Below the pieces are notes generated by a model, which made no database searches, was not told the origin of the DNA, and saw only the letters and a list, made by a program, of their open reading frames with translations. A program made the position numbers and the translations under genes. Positions 12,656 to 25,300 of a stretch of 64,000 nucleotides of DNA are shown one piece after another (position 1 is the first letter of the stretch; every line of letters starts with the position of its first letter). Origin of the DNA: Paragordius varius (lineage: Eukaryota; Nematomorpha); NCBI GenBank assembly GCA_964247055.1, contig OZ176050.1, positions 3,100,001-3,164,000 on the forward strand, given 5' to 3'.

Positions 12656-12807
12656 TTATATTTATAATGTATTTGTGTTAAAAATAAATAAATATTACAA
12701 ATTTTTTGTATGAAAATTTTTGGTTATACCCCCCAATGACCCTCCCCCCCCCTTCTCAGATTTGTCCCGCTTTTTCCTTCAAAAAATCTGGTCACCTTAG
12801 TTATCAA

Positions 12808-13459
12808 TAAATTTGAAAATATTAAGCAATTAAAAAAGTATCTGCGTGAATGCACTTCACATGGGTAAATGTTCCCATCATTTTATCCCTGTATGGTAAT
12901 TAGGGATACAATCTATATATAAATATATCATTAAAGTATTTCCATAGTACAAAGCACGTTTTAGCAAGAGAACTATTTTTATTAGAATTCTTCAGGCAAG
13001 CTTAGTGTTTCTTTCTTAATGTAATAATTTTTTTACATGTTTGACCATAGCACTTTCCTGATTCAAAATAAACTTTACAAATTCCCGGCCGATGAATTTT
13101 GCCTTTTTAATATTTATAAAAAAAATTCTTTAGCTTTTTACGGGGTCGGAAACGCGTTTTAATATTAAATTTACTTAAAATTTTTGATTTTTCACTAGTT
13201 AAATATAGAATATAGGGTAAAGAAAATTTTAAAATTCTTTTTACTGTTTTTTTGCATATTTAATTCTTTTTAAATTTTTTATATCTTTTATATTGTACAC
13301 GTTGGATAAAATTGTTTTAACACTAAAATCATGACTTCTTGTTCAATGTATCATATGTTAGTTTGTTTCTACGTTTATATAGGTTGGCAATCACATTAGC
13401 TTTTTGCAATGGATGAGGAAAGAATGTTTATGTAAAGATTCGAATGGTGCTCTTTTGAT
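12808..13459. other. Intergenic, no gene seen
   Basis: AT-rich spacer between the hAT element and the retroelement fossil. No supported gene or repeat. Confidence 0.5.
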
Positions 13460-13960
13460 AAAATTTATTATTCAATATGTTCACCGTTTTTAACCAAAAG
13501 GGTGTAGTTGGATCTTTTCTTAATTCCATAGTAATATTTACAACCATTAAAATCAAATAAATTTTCGTAAGATAATTTAGAATCCCTGATACTAAATATA
13601 TCTTCTATATATGTACATAAAATACGGGGTTTAATATGATAATTCAACAAATATTTATTCATAACTTTCCATATATAAGTCGGCTAAAATAGGTGATATC
13701 AGTACACCCAATGAAGTTCGTCAACTTTTTAATTTATCATTTAAAATAATTTTTATGCATTTAAAAATTGAGTGTTTTAGGGTAGTTATGTATTGTTTTA
13801 TCAACTCATTTAATTCGTTTAACGGAATATTAGTAAAAAGACCTTTATATCTCAAGAAATTAAAATCCGATTTTTATTACAAGATCTGATTTATTTAGAT
13901 TCTTAAGTATTTAGAGACGTGATATGTAAAAGACTCCCGTGTTGAAGTGATATTAATTTC
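13460..13960 (-). mobile_element. Fossil reverse-transcriptase fragment, Penelope-like
   Basis: Minus-strand pieces match reverse-transcriptase core motifs in the right order: LFTNIPLNEL (about 13840), then SPILADLYMESYE (about 13700), then YIEDIF at the catalytic YxDD position (about 13600), then a short thumb-like stretch. The combination LFTNIPL, SPILADLYME and YxDDIF is typical of Penelope-like elements. The fragment is short, broken and lacks element ends, so it is a dead insertion of uncertain age. Another non-LTR family is possible. Confidence 0.6.
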
Positions 13961-14408
13961 AATTTTCGGATAAACTTATCTTCATGTAACATAAAATATA
14001 AAAAGGACAAAAACACTTACTTAAAGATTACTCTCATCATACCACATTTAACAAAACATTTGGGAGTAGTTTAGTTCCATAGGGCGATTTAAAATCAAAT
14101 GGTTTTCAAATTAAAAATCCTATCGTAAACTTTTTATTCGTTGGGGTGTAATTAAGCAAGTTTTTTTATCAAAAATAATAATCAGCTGTAATCGATCCAA
14201 GATTATCTTTTAAATCGAAGCCAAATATAAAACAAAGTTATAATTTAATATTAAAAAACAATGTTTAATAATTTGATTCTAACCTAATTAATCATCCACA
14301 AAAAGTAAAGTACGTATTAATTAATAAATTTATTTGTGTTTGCTAAACTTAATGTATGAATCATTTAAGGGCGAACAAAAGTAGGATTAATTCTGTGTGA
14401 TGGTGTTC
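13961..14408. other. Spacer downstream of RPLP0
   Basis: It holds the RPLP0 3' UTR (the stop codon is at 14409-14411). The far end may include more decayed retroelement sequence. No supported gene. Confidence 0.5.
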
Positions 14409-16266
14409 TCAATCAAAAAGACCAAATCCCATATCGTCGTCTTCTTCCTCACTTTCTTCCTTCTTCTTTTCTTCAGCAGCGGCTGGTTTACCAGCTTTTT
14501 CATCTTTTTTCGGCGCTGCCGCCGCGGTATCTACAACAGGGGCCGCTAGGGCTGCTAATTTCGATGGATCCCTAATGTATTCCTTAATCTATCACCAAAC
14601 GATAAAATTGTGTAAAATAGAGTGGAGTATCTATCATAAAAAAAGCTTTCTGACTATAATTTAAACTTAGTACATCATATTATAGAGCTTTGTTTAATAT
14701 TTAGAATTCAAAAATTTATAGACAGGTGTAATTACCTTATCTTTAATTTCCCTTTGATTATTTTAGCCAAAATAATATAAAATATTATTTTTTATGCATA
14801 AATAGTAACAATTGTTAAATTTTGAAAATACTTAACACCAAAATGAATTTCATTGACTTAATATGCATATGATCCAAATTTTCATTGGTTTTAAGACAGA
14901 TTAAAAAATAATTTCAAATAAAATCAAGATTAATAATTGACATAAACATTGAAAATGCTATAAATAATTTTTTAATAACATATAAATGTAATGAGTCTTA
15001 GTGGAAAAAAGTTTAAATTATAAATCTTTACAGTTTTTAATGGTACTAAAAAACATACACACATTTAATAAATTAGAATTAATAAATGTATATGGCAAAA
15101 TTACCGTTTCAGCCTCTTTGAAAGTAACATCGGTTGCCACGGCGATGGAAAGCATATTCTTGAAAGCGTTTGAAAGCATGTGTGGAACGGATGCCATATT
15201 CGGATATCCAATTCCCAAACTTAAAGCAGCCACGTTTTGAACGCCCTATATTTCATTTTATTATAAAATAATTTAACACAAGTTGTAATTTAAAAATAAA
15301 TAATAAGTGGTGAAACTTCTGTATTTTTTTTTGAAAAAAATAATCATGGTTTTGGACCCTAACATTTTTATTAAAAAATCAATTTTGTTTAGCAAATGAA
15401 AAATTTCTCGATATTGGCTATGAGATTTAAATATATGTTTAAAAAAAATATATTATAAGCTTTTGATGAATAACATAATTTACCTTGCTTAAACCTTATC
15501 TGTTTACAAATATAAATAAAAATTGAGATGATTTACCTTCAAGAAATTTTTTTGTAGCTCAGAATCCGTAATGTCCAAAATCTTTGCGTCAAATATACTG
15601 CCAGAATCATAAACTACACAAATTATTGTGACAAATTATACCGTGTTTAATAACAAGCCCATATGAAAATGGAGAAATGTTCAACATGTTCAGCAAGGTC
15701 GCTTCACTAGCTCCAACTTTATCGCCAGTTTTAATTAATGGGACATCATTCTAGAAATAATACGTTAATATACCAAAATTTCAATGGTTCCTCTGGATAT
15801 CTTAGTTGGAATCGACAAGGCTTGAAAAAATGACGTTTTTTCAGGACCTAATCCAGTATTCTGCGCCGGTATTGTTACATCTACAGGAGCTATGGCACCA
15901 GCCTTCGCAGGGGCGGCAACTTGATTAACGTTAATTTTTTCACGTACATCCGATAAATCGTCTTTGGTGAATACAAAACCAATATTTCCTTTAATTAATG
16001 GAATCAATCTTGGTATAAATAACAAGAGAATACTTTTCAAGCGCTGGATTATTTTCAAGATGATTCCTCATAGCTTTCTTCATCATGGTATTTTTTCCCA
16101 TAATTAAGATACCTGTACCACGTAAGGATGTCCTAATTTTTTGCATTTGTTTAGATCCCACATTATCTACCGTAACTAAAAAACATTTTGGGTATTCATC
16201 CAAAGCATTAATTAGCCGTCCAAAATAATTAGCTTTCCACGTAGTTTTATCGGTATCACGACCCAT
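14409..16266 (-). CDS. RPLP0: 60S acidic ribosomal protein P0
   Basis: Core of the ribosomal P-stalk; it binds 28S rRNA and anchors P1/P2 dimers that recruit elongation factors. Six exons: 16034-16266, 15774-16008, 15642-15750, 15537-15613, 15105-15245, 14409-14588, giving 324 residues (family about 317). It starts [15 protein letters not shown], contains the uL10 core ([17 protein letters not shown]) and the conserved [20 protein letters not shown], and ends in an alanine and lysine-rich hinge plus the canonical acidic tail [10 protein letters not shown]. Three introns are only 25, 23 and 28 nt (16009-16033, 15751-15773, 15614-15641). Each must be removed to keep the highly conserved protein in frame, which makes this gene the strongest proof of ultra-short splicing here. 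It is divergent with TTC7; 84 bp separate the start codons. Confidence 0.97.
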
Positions 16267-16350
16267 GTAGGAAGTGTTTTATATGTTTTTTGCGTAAAAT
16301 AATAAAACAACTGTTTTTATTTTGCGTTCACATATGTTTTACGAATTAGG
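16267..16350. promoter_or_regulatory. 84-bp divergent promoter, RPLP0 and TTC7
   Basis: Only 84 bp lie between the minus-strand RPLP0 ATG and the plus-strand TTC7 ATG, so both core promoters and both 5' UTRs must share it unless leaders are spliced from elsewhere. It contains T-rich tracts and two TTTGCGTxxA-like motifs in opposite orientation (TTTTTGCGTAAA, TTTTGCGTTCA). Function is inferred from position. Confidence 0.55.
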
Positions 16351-19300
16351 ATGACTTTATACAAGGGGAGATTACGGATCGAGTTAGAAATTGAAAAGTA
16401 TCGCAATGAGGGAAATTGGAGAAAAGTTGGGGATCTTTCATATCAATTAAATTTGAAAAATATTACAAATGGTAAGATTTGTTTATTTTTACCAAAGAAA
16501 ACCTTGCTACTTTCTTGAGAAATGAGTGCGCTTTAGAATTGTTTTTGGAGGATAATGCCCCCAATGAAAAAAATATTGGTAAAGCTAGAAGGGCATTGAG
16601 AGACATTAAAAATGCATTTATAAAGCTTTTAAATACACCGTTTATTAAAGATAATCAGGTTTTGACATCTGTATTTAATTTTTTAGCAAGATATAGCATT
16701 TGAATCTGAATTATTACTTGCTAAATGTTATTATGCCTGTGGAAATGAGCAAGATGTTATGAATATATATACAAATATGGATCTGAATTCGCGTTGGAAT
16801 TTCTCAAATACAAACACTCGATGTTTGGGTCTCGTTGCCGAATTATATGCCATGAATGGTTAAAAATATTTTAATTAACTATTAATAAACAGTTGATCTA
16901 AAATTATAAAATATTGTTTTACAAAAAACATACCAAATATCAGGTAAATCGCTATACATTAAAATTAAGTAAGAAATATCTTAAAAATACATATATAAAT
17001 ATATCAAATGCAATTGAAATTTATGATTATTTAACCACCTTTTAAAACATTTATTTTAGCTTTTTGCCTTGAACGTAAACCACCATCATTCATTGTCCAT
17101 TCGAAATCTGGCCTTCATCTTAGGGTAATTTTAATTATTTTACATATGCTTTTCTTTCTCTTTTTTTGGTTATTTTAGATGTTTATCAATACTTTATCCT
17201 CAAGTTTAAGACTTATCTTTTATGTTTTTCTAAATTCAATTCTTATTTATGTGGCGTTAAAAGGTATAAACAATAAGGATGAATCGGAAATTTTGGGGTT
17301 CGCATGAGTGTATAGATTTAAATTTAAAAATTAGCTTGTCTTTTTGTATTAATTTTGTATACTGAAATTGTGAATTTTTAACCCATATAAATGCATCTTG
17401 AATATAAATATTTATAATCATAAACTATAGCATACTTTATTATCAAAAAATAATAATCTATAAAAACTTACACATGGCATCAAGGTTATGTATTATGTGA
17501 ACTAATTCATATAATTGTTAAAATTGTTCAAAATTAAAGGAAGGCAAATTTTTCGATGTTCAAATAAAATTTTAAATGCGGTGTTTAATTTACTAAGAAT
17601 GAAATAGTTAAATAATAAACAATTTGATCGGTTCTCATTAGGGCTGTGGTTTCTACCCAATATAATATTTACGATCAGTATTGTTATTATATGAAAATAT
17701 ATATTGATTATCAAAATTAGTATATATGTTGTTAATTATATCTTCATCACATAACAAAAATTTGGTAATTTTTCAACTTTTTTTTCCCATTATTTTTAAT
17801 TTTACACTACCATTCTGTAATTTTATACATGCAGTTTGGGAGCTTAGCCCTTTAGTCAAAAAAAATATTTTTAAGTTTATTGAATATATTTTAAGAAATT
17901 AAATCTTAATCAAAATTTTATTTTGAAAATTTTAATTTTTCCTAAAAAAACTAAATGATGCGGATATTAAGCCACCTATTTTTTCCTTCAATTAAGGTCA
18001 TTATGAGTGGTTTCAATGTATACAGTATTAAAAATTTTGTCATGACCGAACATATTTATTTTGCCATTTATTAAGTTTAATATATCGTTCGTTTCATATT
18101 CTTAGTGAGATATGGGATCACGGGGTCCTTATAAGGGGTCCGTATGTACAAAAAACAGGGAATTTGCCAAGATTATTAATACTTAAATCCGATTTTATGT
18201 ACACATTTTTTCTATCATAATGATATTAAAACAATTTACAATACAAGTCATTATGGGGTGTGATTGTATGCTGAAAATATGAATATTTCTTTTGTTATTT
18301 ATTGTTAATCAGGCATATGGTCATATTTGTTTAAGAAAACTCAAAAATTTGTTAAGTTCATTATCATATATATATATATATTAATTACCCATATCTATCT
18401 AATTCATTTTTTTGATTCATTTTATATTCCATAGTCCGAAGGATTAAAAACAACAACACCACCGCTCGCCACAGATTATTGGATTGATAATGCACATGAA
18501 ATTGAGGAAATGTCTCATCAAAATGGTTTAAATTCTCCCCAAACGAATACTTCTTTATCTTACAAAAACCAACTTGAAAAGCAATGTCGATCGGCTTGGC
18601 AATCACAAATACTCAATGATTTAAAATATGCCCTTATATATGGTTACTGTTACCTACAACGCAAATATAATAAAGTTTTGACAGCAAATTCTACTGGTAA
18701 GAATTGAAAATTGGTGTTTAAATTCTGCAATAAAGGATATAATCATTTTTAGTATTTAAGTGAAACTATATTTCGTTTTTTTTCATTTAAAGCTTTTTTT
18801 AAAATTACATCCTATATATTTATATTTATATCACATAAAAAGGCGCAACACAAAATGTGCCAAACTATGATCCAAGTATATATGGGGGAACGCTTTTAGA
18901 TGGTATTATATGTCATATCTTCTTAAATATATAATAATTGCGACATTAATTAGAAAAAAAATTAATAAACTTAATATAGTCGTGTAAAGATATATTTAAT
19001 ATTTTACCGTGCAATCTTTTAGTAATTTATAAAAAAATATCGAATTAAGAAAATGACATGACAATATAATTTAAAAGTTAATTGGTTTTCTCTTGCTACT
19101 ACCTTAATTAATTGATTTGTACTAACTTGGTTTTTCACATACGCCAAATTCATTTGATAAATGCAACATTGCAATATTTACTATGTCATGATTATAGAAA
19201 TAAACGCACCCATAAACTATTTTAATATAACATAACTATATAATTGTAGCTAGTCCTATACCCCCTGGTATGAATGAAGACATTCGAAGTCAAAGTAGCG

Positions 19301-22300
19301 ATCGAAGTCGAAATCGAAAAGGCCTAGGCGGTAACGCATTAGGTTTGCATTTTGGTTCAACCACTTCAGGTGCCAGTAGCAATACAATGCTCTTAAAATC
19401 ATCAAATCGATATGAACCGATGGTTAATTATGCCACACATAATAGGACACATTTCAAGTAATAATTGTTTTTTTTTCTAATTTAATGTTTATAACTACTT
19501 AGATAAGGTTTTTTAACTATATTTTTTGTTTCAATTATATTTCCCCTAATTGGACATATTTCGATGATGGACTTTTTTTAATTTTTAGTTTACATAGTTT
19601 TGTTTTAGCCCGTTTAGCTAGTTTATATTTCATATATGTAAAATTAACGTACGTCTATATGAACATTTTGTAATAATAAGAAGGAAGTTGAACCAAAAAT
19701 TTAATGTTTGAAACTCTTCGCCAATAGTCAGTAAAAGAATATTTTTTAATGAGTAAACACATATTTTTGTTTTTCCTATATAATCTATACTATTATTATT
19801 ATTAAACGTATAACTGACTGTGTTTATAATTAATAATTCTACCCTTATTTTTAAACCCAAGAAAATATATTTTTATTTAAAAACCAAAATCCTTTTGCGG
19901 AACCGTTAGAGTTACGCTCAAAAGAATTTATTGTAAATTTAACATTAATGAGTTTTAAGAAAAACTTGATACAAAAAAGTTGAATATTTTGATATTTAAT
20001 TAAATATTATAGGCAGGCATTAAAGATTAATTCAATAGTTAATACATATTTTCCAGCTACGTCTTTTATGGTTTTTAGATTTGGACGAAATAAGAAAAAG
20101 CCAACCTCATCATGTAGCCCACGTTATTCACAAGATTCTGTGGCTACACTTGCTAGCATGGCGGGTGGATCCTCTAAAAAAGCAAGTGGTTCTACGCTTG
20201 ATTCACTCAATACTAACAATAAGACAACCACGAATTTAGAGGTTAAATTATTGCGGGGTTGTTTTTGACAACTCTACAATGGGATAGGGATATATTTGCA
20301 AATTTTGAAATTGTATTAAATTGTTTTTTTTATTATGTTTTAAATATTCTTACGAAAATATATTACAGTGAACATCTCTTTTAACTATGAGCCTTTTAGA
20401 ATAGGTATTATTGAATAATGAGCGCTTATAAACTAATATATATTGATATAATGAATTTTTCTGATTTTTAATAAGGGGTCCAAGTTTTCGAATTATGATT
20501 GTTTGAATTTGAATATTTTATCCCAAGGCGCAATTTGAAGTTATAATGAGCTAAGCAATATAAATTTATTTATAGTATTTAATTTTAATATATTCATAAG
20601 ATAATATTAAATATAATAATTCTTGTATTAATATAATTAAAATAATTAGTATATTCAAATTTTTGTAATAAGGGTCTTTAGGAACGTCTAAGGTTGTGCA
20701 TTTGACTGCTTTTTCAAAAAAGTCCGGTCAGACCCAGTCAGACCGTGGTCATGACCACGGTCATGATCACTTTTTACTTAAGAGAATATCATGCGATATT
20801 TAATTGTAATATAATGCTCAAACGACACTTGCGTTTCACTAATTATGTCATGTTTTTTCTTAAAAGTTTGTATTATACATTTTTTTTGATATTTATTATT
20901 TAATATTTTCAATCAAATTTAATCAAGAAATTTTGTTTTAAATAAATTTTGCCACATGTTTGTGACTTTCTAAATCTTCAAATACATAGCTTTTATTACT
21001 GGATATTTCAAAAAAAAATACCTAGTTTGTTTTACACACTTTCATCATAAGGTGTTTTTTCATTTTATTGGTTTACATATATGGAATAATTGCATATTTT
21101 GCAAAGTGCTTGATTGTTTTTTTCTAAATAACTGGATAACTTAAATGCTAATGTTATAAGGATGCTTAACAGTTTTTATTATATTGTTAAATAATATTTA
21201 ATTTATAAAAACAATAAATCTTACTATATATCTCTTCCAAAATTTTTTTAGCAATTTTTCAAAAAGCAGCTTTTTTTAAATGACTATGGGCAAAAAATAA
21301 ATAGCCCTTGACCTGGTCATGACCCGGTCAATTGACCGGGTCATGACTTGGTCAGCACAACCCTAGTAACGTCCACTGTATTGTAAATGCATTGTAATAA
21401 TATTATCAATAACTAGTAAAAGGATTTAATTATTACTAAAAACAAACATATTACGGTCTATATGCTATTTTTTCCAATCGAATGGGTTTTATATCTGAGT
21501 TATTGTAAGCTTTTTCCATGTGAAAAGTAATATAAATTATTTTCAGATACTTAATACGATCGTCATAACTAAACTTTTTTTTGGCGGTAGAATTCAAAAA
21601 AAATTTTTAGCCGCATATAACACACTAATAAACATATGTAGTTATCAAATTTACGTGATATAAATCAAACACAAACCACAAACTATGAAGTAATTGATGG
21701 AAATCAATCTATCATTACTAACAATAACATGATAAACACAAAAGGAAATGTTTTGAAAGACGCTCAGACTAGTGAATTGTATGATAATGAATGGGAAAAC
21801 GATAATAATATGGATCAAGAACAGCTGACTTATCCATCGCCTCCTGCTGGTTATGTTTTGGAGAAAGCGTTTTTAAAACTACCCATTTTATACCTAAAAG
21901 CTGGGTACATATCCTCTTTTTTTTATTTGAATTTAAATTATAGGATTTTGTTAAAATAAAATTTTTTCTTAAAACGGTTTTTTAGAGGCCTTATAAATTA
22001 GGAAACCGCGATTCCGAATAGTTATAATGTTTTTTTTTGATATACCCTATATATTAAAATTGTTTTAATTTTATATACTTTTAAAAATGATATATAAATT
22101 TTAAGACAAAAGTAGCATAATAAATTTGTTTTACTTTATATAAAAAATAAATTAATTTGTAAATTAAACTGTCATTTTATCCTATATGATTGGAACCAGA
22201 ACTTTCCACAATTTAATTGTTGAAAAACAAAGATTTCAATTTAATCTATAATTAAAAATTCGTTATCAAATTTTTATAAGATTATTATTATTATTAATAA

Positions 22301-25300
22301 TAAACTTTTGGTATGATATTACATTGATGAACGAAAAATTTCAATAATTTATTTTTCAAGACAAATCCTGAAAGCTATCATAGTTTTCCGGTTTCAGCTA
22401 TCACTTATGGAAACAAAATATACCCAAAATATTCGACAGGTAAGTTTTCTATATTTCAAAAAAACTTTAATTTTTATCCTTTAATTCGTGATGTTTTTTA
22501 GGTACTATGTCGACAGCTAGTTGAGGTACTTTTGAAAGGAACATCGGCCTCAACCTATGTCCCTATATATTTATCTGAAAATGAATTACAAAAACAGGGC
22601 ATGGCTAATTCCCAACTCAATGTATATAAAAATAAAAATTTATATATATATATAAACGTTGATTAATTCTATATATTATAATACCGTTTTATCTCTTTTT
22701 TGTGATTTTCTATTTTGCTAAGGATAAATTACTTGATCGATCGGTGAAGAGCAAAAATGGTTTTAAATTAATTTACGATTTTTCTAAACAAATTTAAGAG
22801 ATAAACGAATTATAAAATATTTACTATAAATAAATATTTTTACATTTTTGATTAATATGCATTTTAAATCCTTATGTTATTCGTGTGTTTTCACAAAATA
22901 ATATTGGATTGTTAGATTTTTGAGGCGATAACTAATTGATTTACAATTTCCTTTACTTATGTTTGGTAATTTGTTTGTCATATTAAGAATTGATTTCAGA
23001 TTAGTTGTCTTGCACCAGAACTTTTACTAATATCATTTTTTACCATATTGCCATTTAAGGCACACAAGTTATAATATTTCTTTTATTATCCAATATTTTT
23101 CATTGAATTTTGATATATACATTCTTTTAGATATTATATATATATATATATTTTATTCTTTTGTTTGGATATGTTCAATTTTTTATATATATTATTAAAT
23201 TTGAAAAGAAATATATTTTTAAAATTTACATATAGGACAATAATAATAGCACGACAATGTATCATGGGACGCATTTATCTACCATTTTACCTCCATCATT
23301 TTTGGCTGTGGATAGTGTTATGAGAGCCTTTCAATCACTTTGGATGAATTACATAAATGATAAGGATTGCCGATTAGATAGTTGTAATAGGATTAATGCC
23401 CCCCTCTTCGATAAAATTGAAAAACCATTGCAATTTATTCTGCCAAGTAGTTTAGATTTTTAATATCAATTCAATTTGCTGATAAGAATTTAAATGTTAT
23501 TAATGTGTTTTAATTATGATGGACATTGTTTTTTGTGTTAATATTAGTATTTATGCTCAAAAATAATGTTTTACAATATTTTTTGACGCATATTTAACAA
23601 GATTTTTCATAAAAATAATTTTTTAATTTCCAAAAATGTTGTTAAGTAAAAATGTCAATTTAACGGTTTTTTAATTTTTGGAAAATATATAGGCAATTTA
23701 CTACCAGCCAAACATGATTGGAATAAAGCGTTTGCCCCTCGATTTGTTCAAGATGAAGTTTTGCTTTGTATTCTCTTATCCCGATCGTTGGCTCATTCAA
23801 GCGCTGTCCTAAATCGATCGCCTGAATATCGGTTTTAAATTTTTTGATATATTATTACCAATCATTACTTTTTTAGTTTGCATAACTTTGATGTATTACA
23901 TTAGAGTAATAATATATGATACAGAGTTGTAAAAATTTATATGAACAAAATTATATTTAACCATTTAAGCCTAATTTATATACTTTTATAAAATTCATAT
24001 TAACAAAATTATATTTGACCATATTTATATACTTTTATACAAATCAAGCTGTATCCTTCCCATAAAAATTAGAATAGTATATACCTCATGCCTGCTTAAA
24101 CTTATCGTAAAAAATGGAATTTGAATATATTAAACATAAATATAATAAAATATTAAAATCAATCAAATTTACTATGGGAACCTCAAGGGATAATTTATGC
24201 ATTAGATGCCATTTTCATTTCTGACTTTTTTGTTTGTAAAATTGATTTAGAGCTCTTTATGCATAAACATCATAAATTGGTTGAAGTAATTTTTTTAATT
24301 AAAATATGTGTAAAAGTATTAAATCGGTACCCTTATTGATATTATCACCTGACCCTTGTGGAAATTCAGTTTTTACAATCTATAAAATATTTAATATTAA
24401 AAAATATTTTAAAAAATTAAATCTTTGTATATTTATAACACTTACCTTATGAGGATTCCAAAATATTACCTATAAAAAAATCTAGAAATGATTCAAATTT
24501 CCTCTTATTACAAAATAAAAGTGCAAAAATCAGCATCTCCTTAAATTTACAAGGGATTTTTTATAATAAAAAGGTAACCATATTATACTTTTTTTTTCTC
24601 TAATTCGCCAATGTGTTGGTTTTAGTGAAGCAAGACTAGCAACTGCGGAAGACGTGGCCCGCATTAATGATTTGCTTGTCCTTTGCATTGTTCTATTGGG
24701 TTCAGGTGGGATGTGGAGAGAAGGCATTCCTGGGTCACCCTTACTAAGCGATTATAGTGGTATAACTCACGCATTATTTTTTTACTTTTTATTCAAAATT
24801 TTTCCATGATAAGTTTTATAAAGAAGGGTTACAACTTTATAAAAATATATCTTACATATATTTATTAAATTTACGAAAAAAATGTCATATTATCCAAGTT
24901 TCAAAATTTTCTTTCACCGATTATGATTGATTTAATCTCTATATTTTATTTTTAGGGTATTGTTTATATTATTTTCTTGTTATATATGAAATATTAAATT
25001 ACAATATTTGAATTTGCGATATCGTGTTTGTTACAGAGAAAACGCTTGCTAACATTCGGAAGTATAAGATGCTAACAACCTGTTTGGAGCGATCAATCAA
25101 ATTTAATGTTGACAGGTAGTATATTCAAAATGTTAATTTTATATAATTTTTTGTATTTATGTTACACCATAAAATATCATAAAGTTGTTAATAATTATAT
25201 GCATCTACATTATAATCCTAAATGTGCTTAAACAACCTATTGTACACATCTATGTAAAACTTACAAATAGTTAATATAACCATTTTAAATCCATATTTTT

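Larger units (their letters stand above)
9415..12799 (+). mobile_element. Fold-back hAT DNA transposon with exact 8-bp target duplication
   Basis: Ends are TAAGGTGACCAGA and its inverse TCTGGTCACCTTA, flanked by a perfect 8-bp duplication GTTATCAA at 9407-9414 and 12800-12807. TIR sequence and 8-bp duplication define a hAT superfamily element of 3385 bp. The left half carries a transposase remnant reading rightward (9934-11781). The right half (11829-12655) is an inverted, partly deleted copy of the same transposase. The element is therefore tail-to-tail palindromic, with a spacer of about 96 bp. A 10-bp C run lies near 12746. It does not look mobile by itself. Confidence 0.93.

Noticed and set aside
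20056-20078. TTTTCCAG at about 20056 as acceptor of TTC7 exon 8
   Set aside because: It leads to an in-frame stop after seven codons; the acceptor ending at 20078 keeps the frame open.
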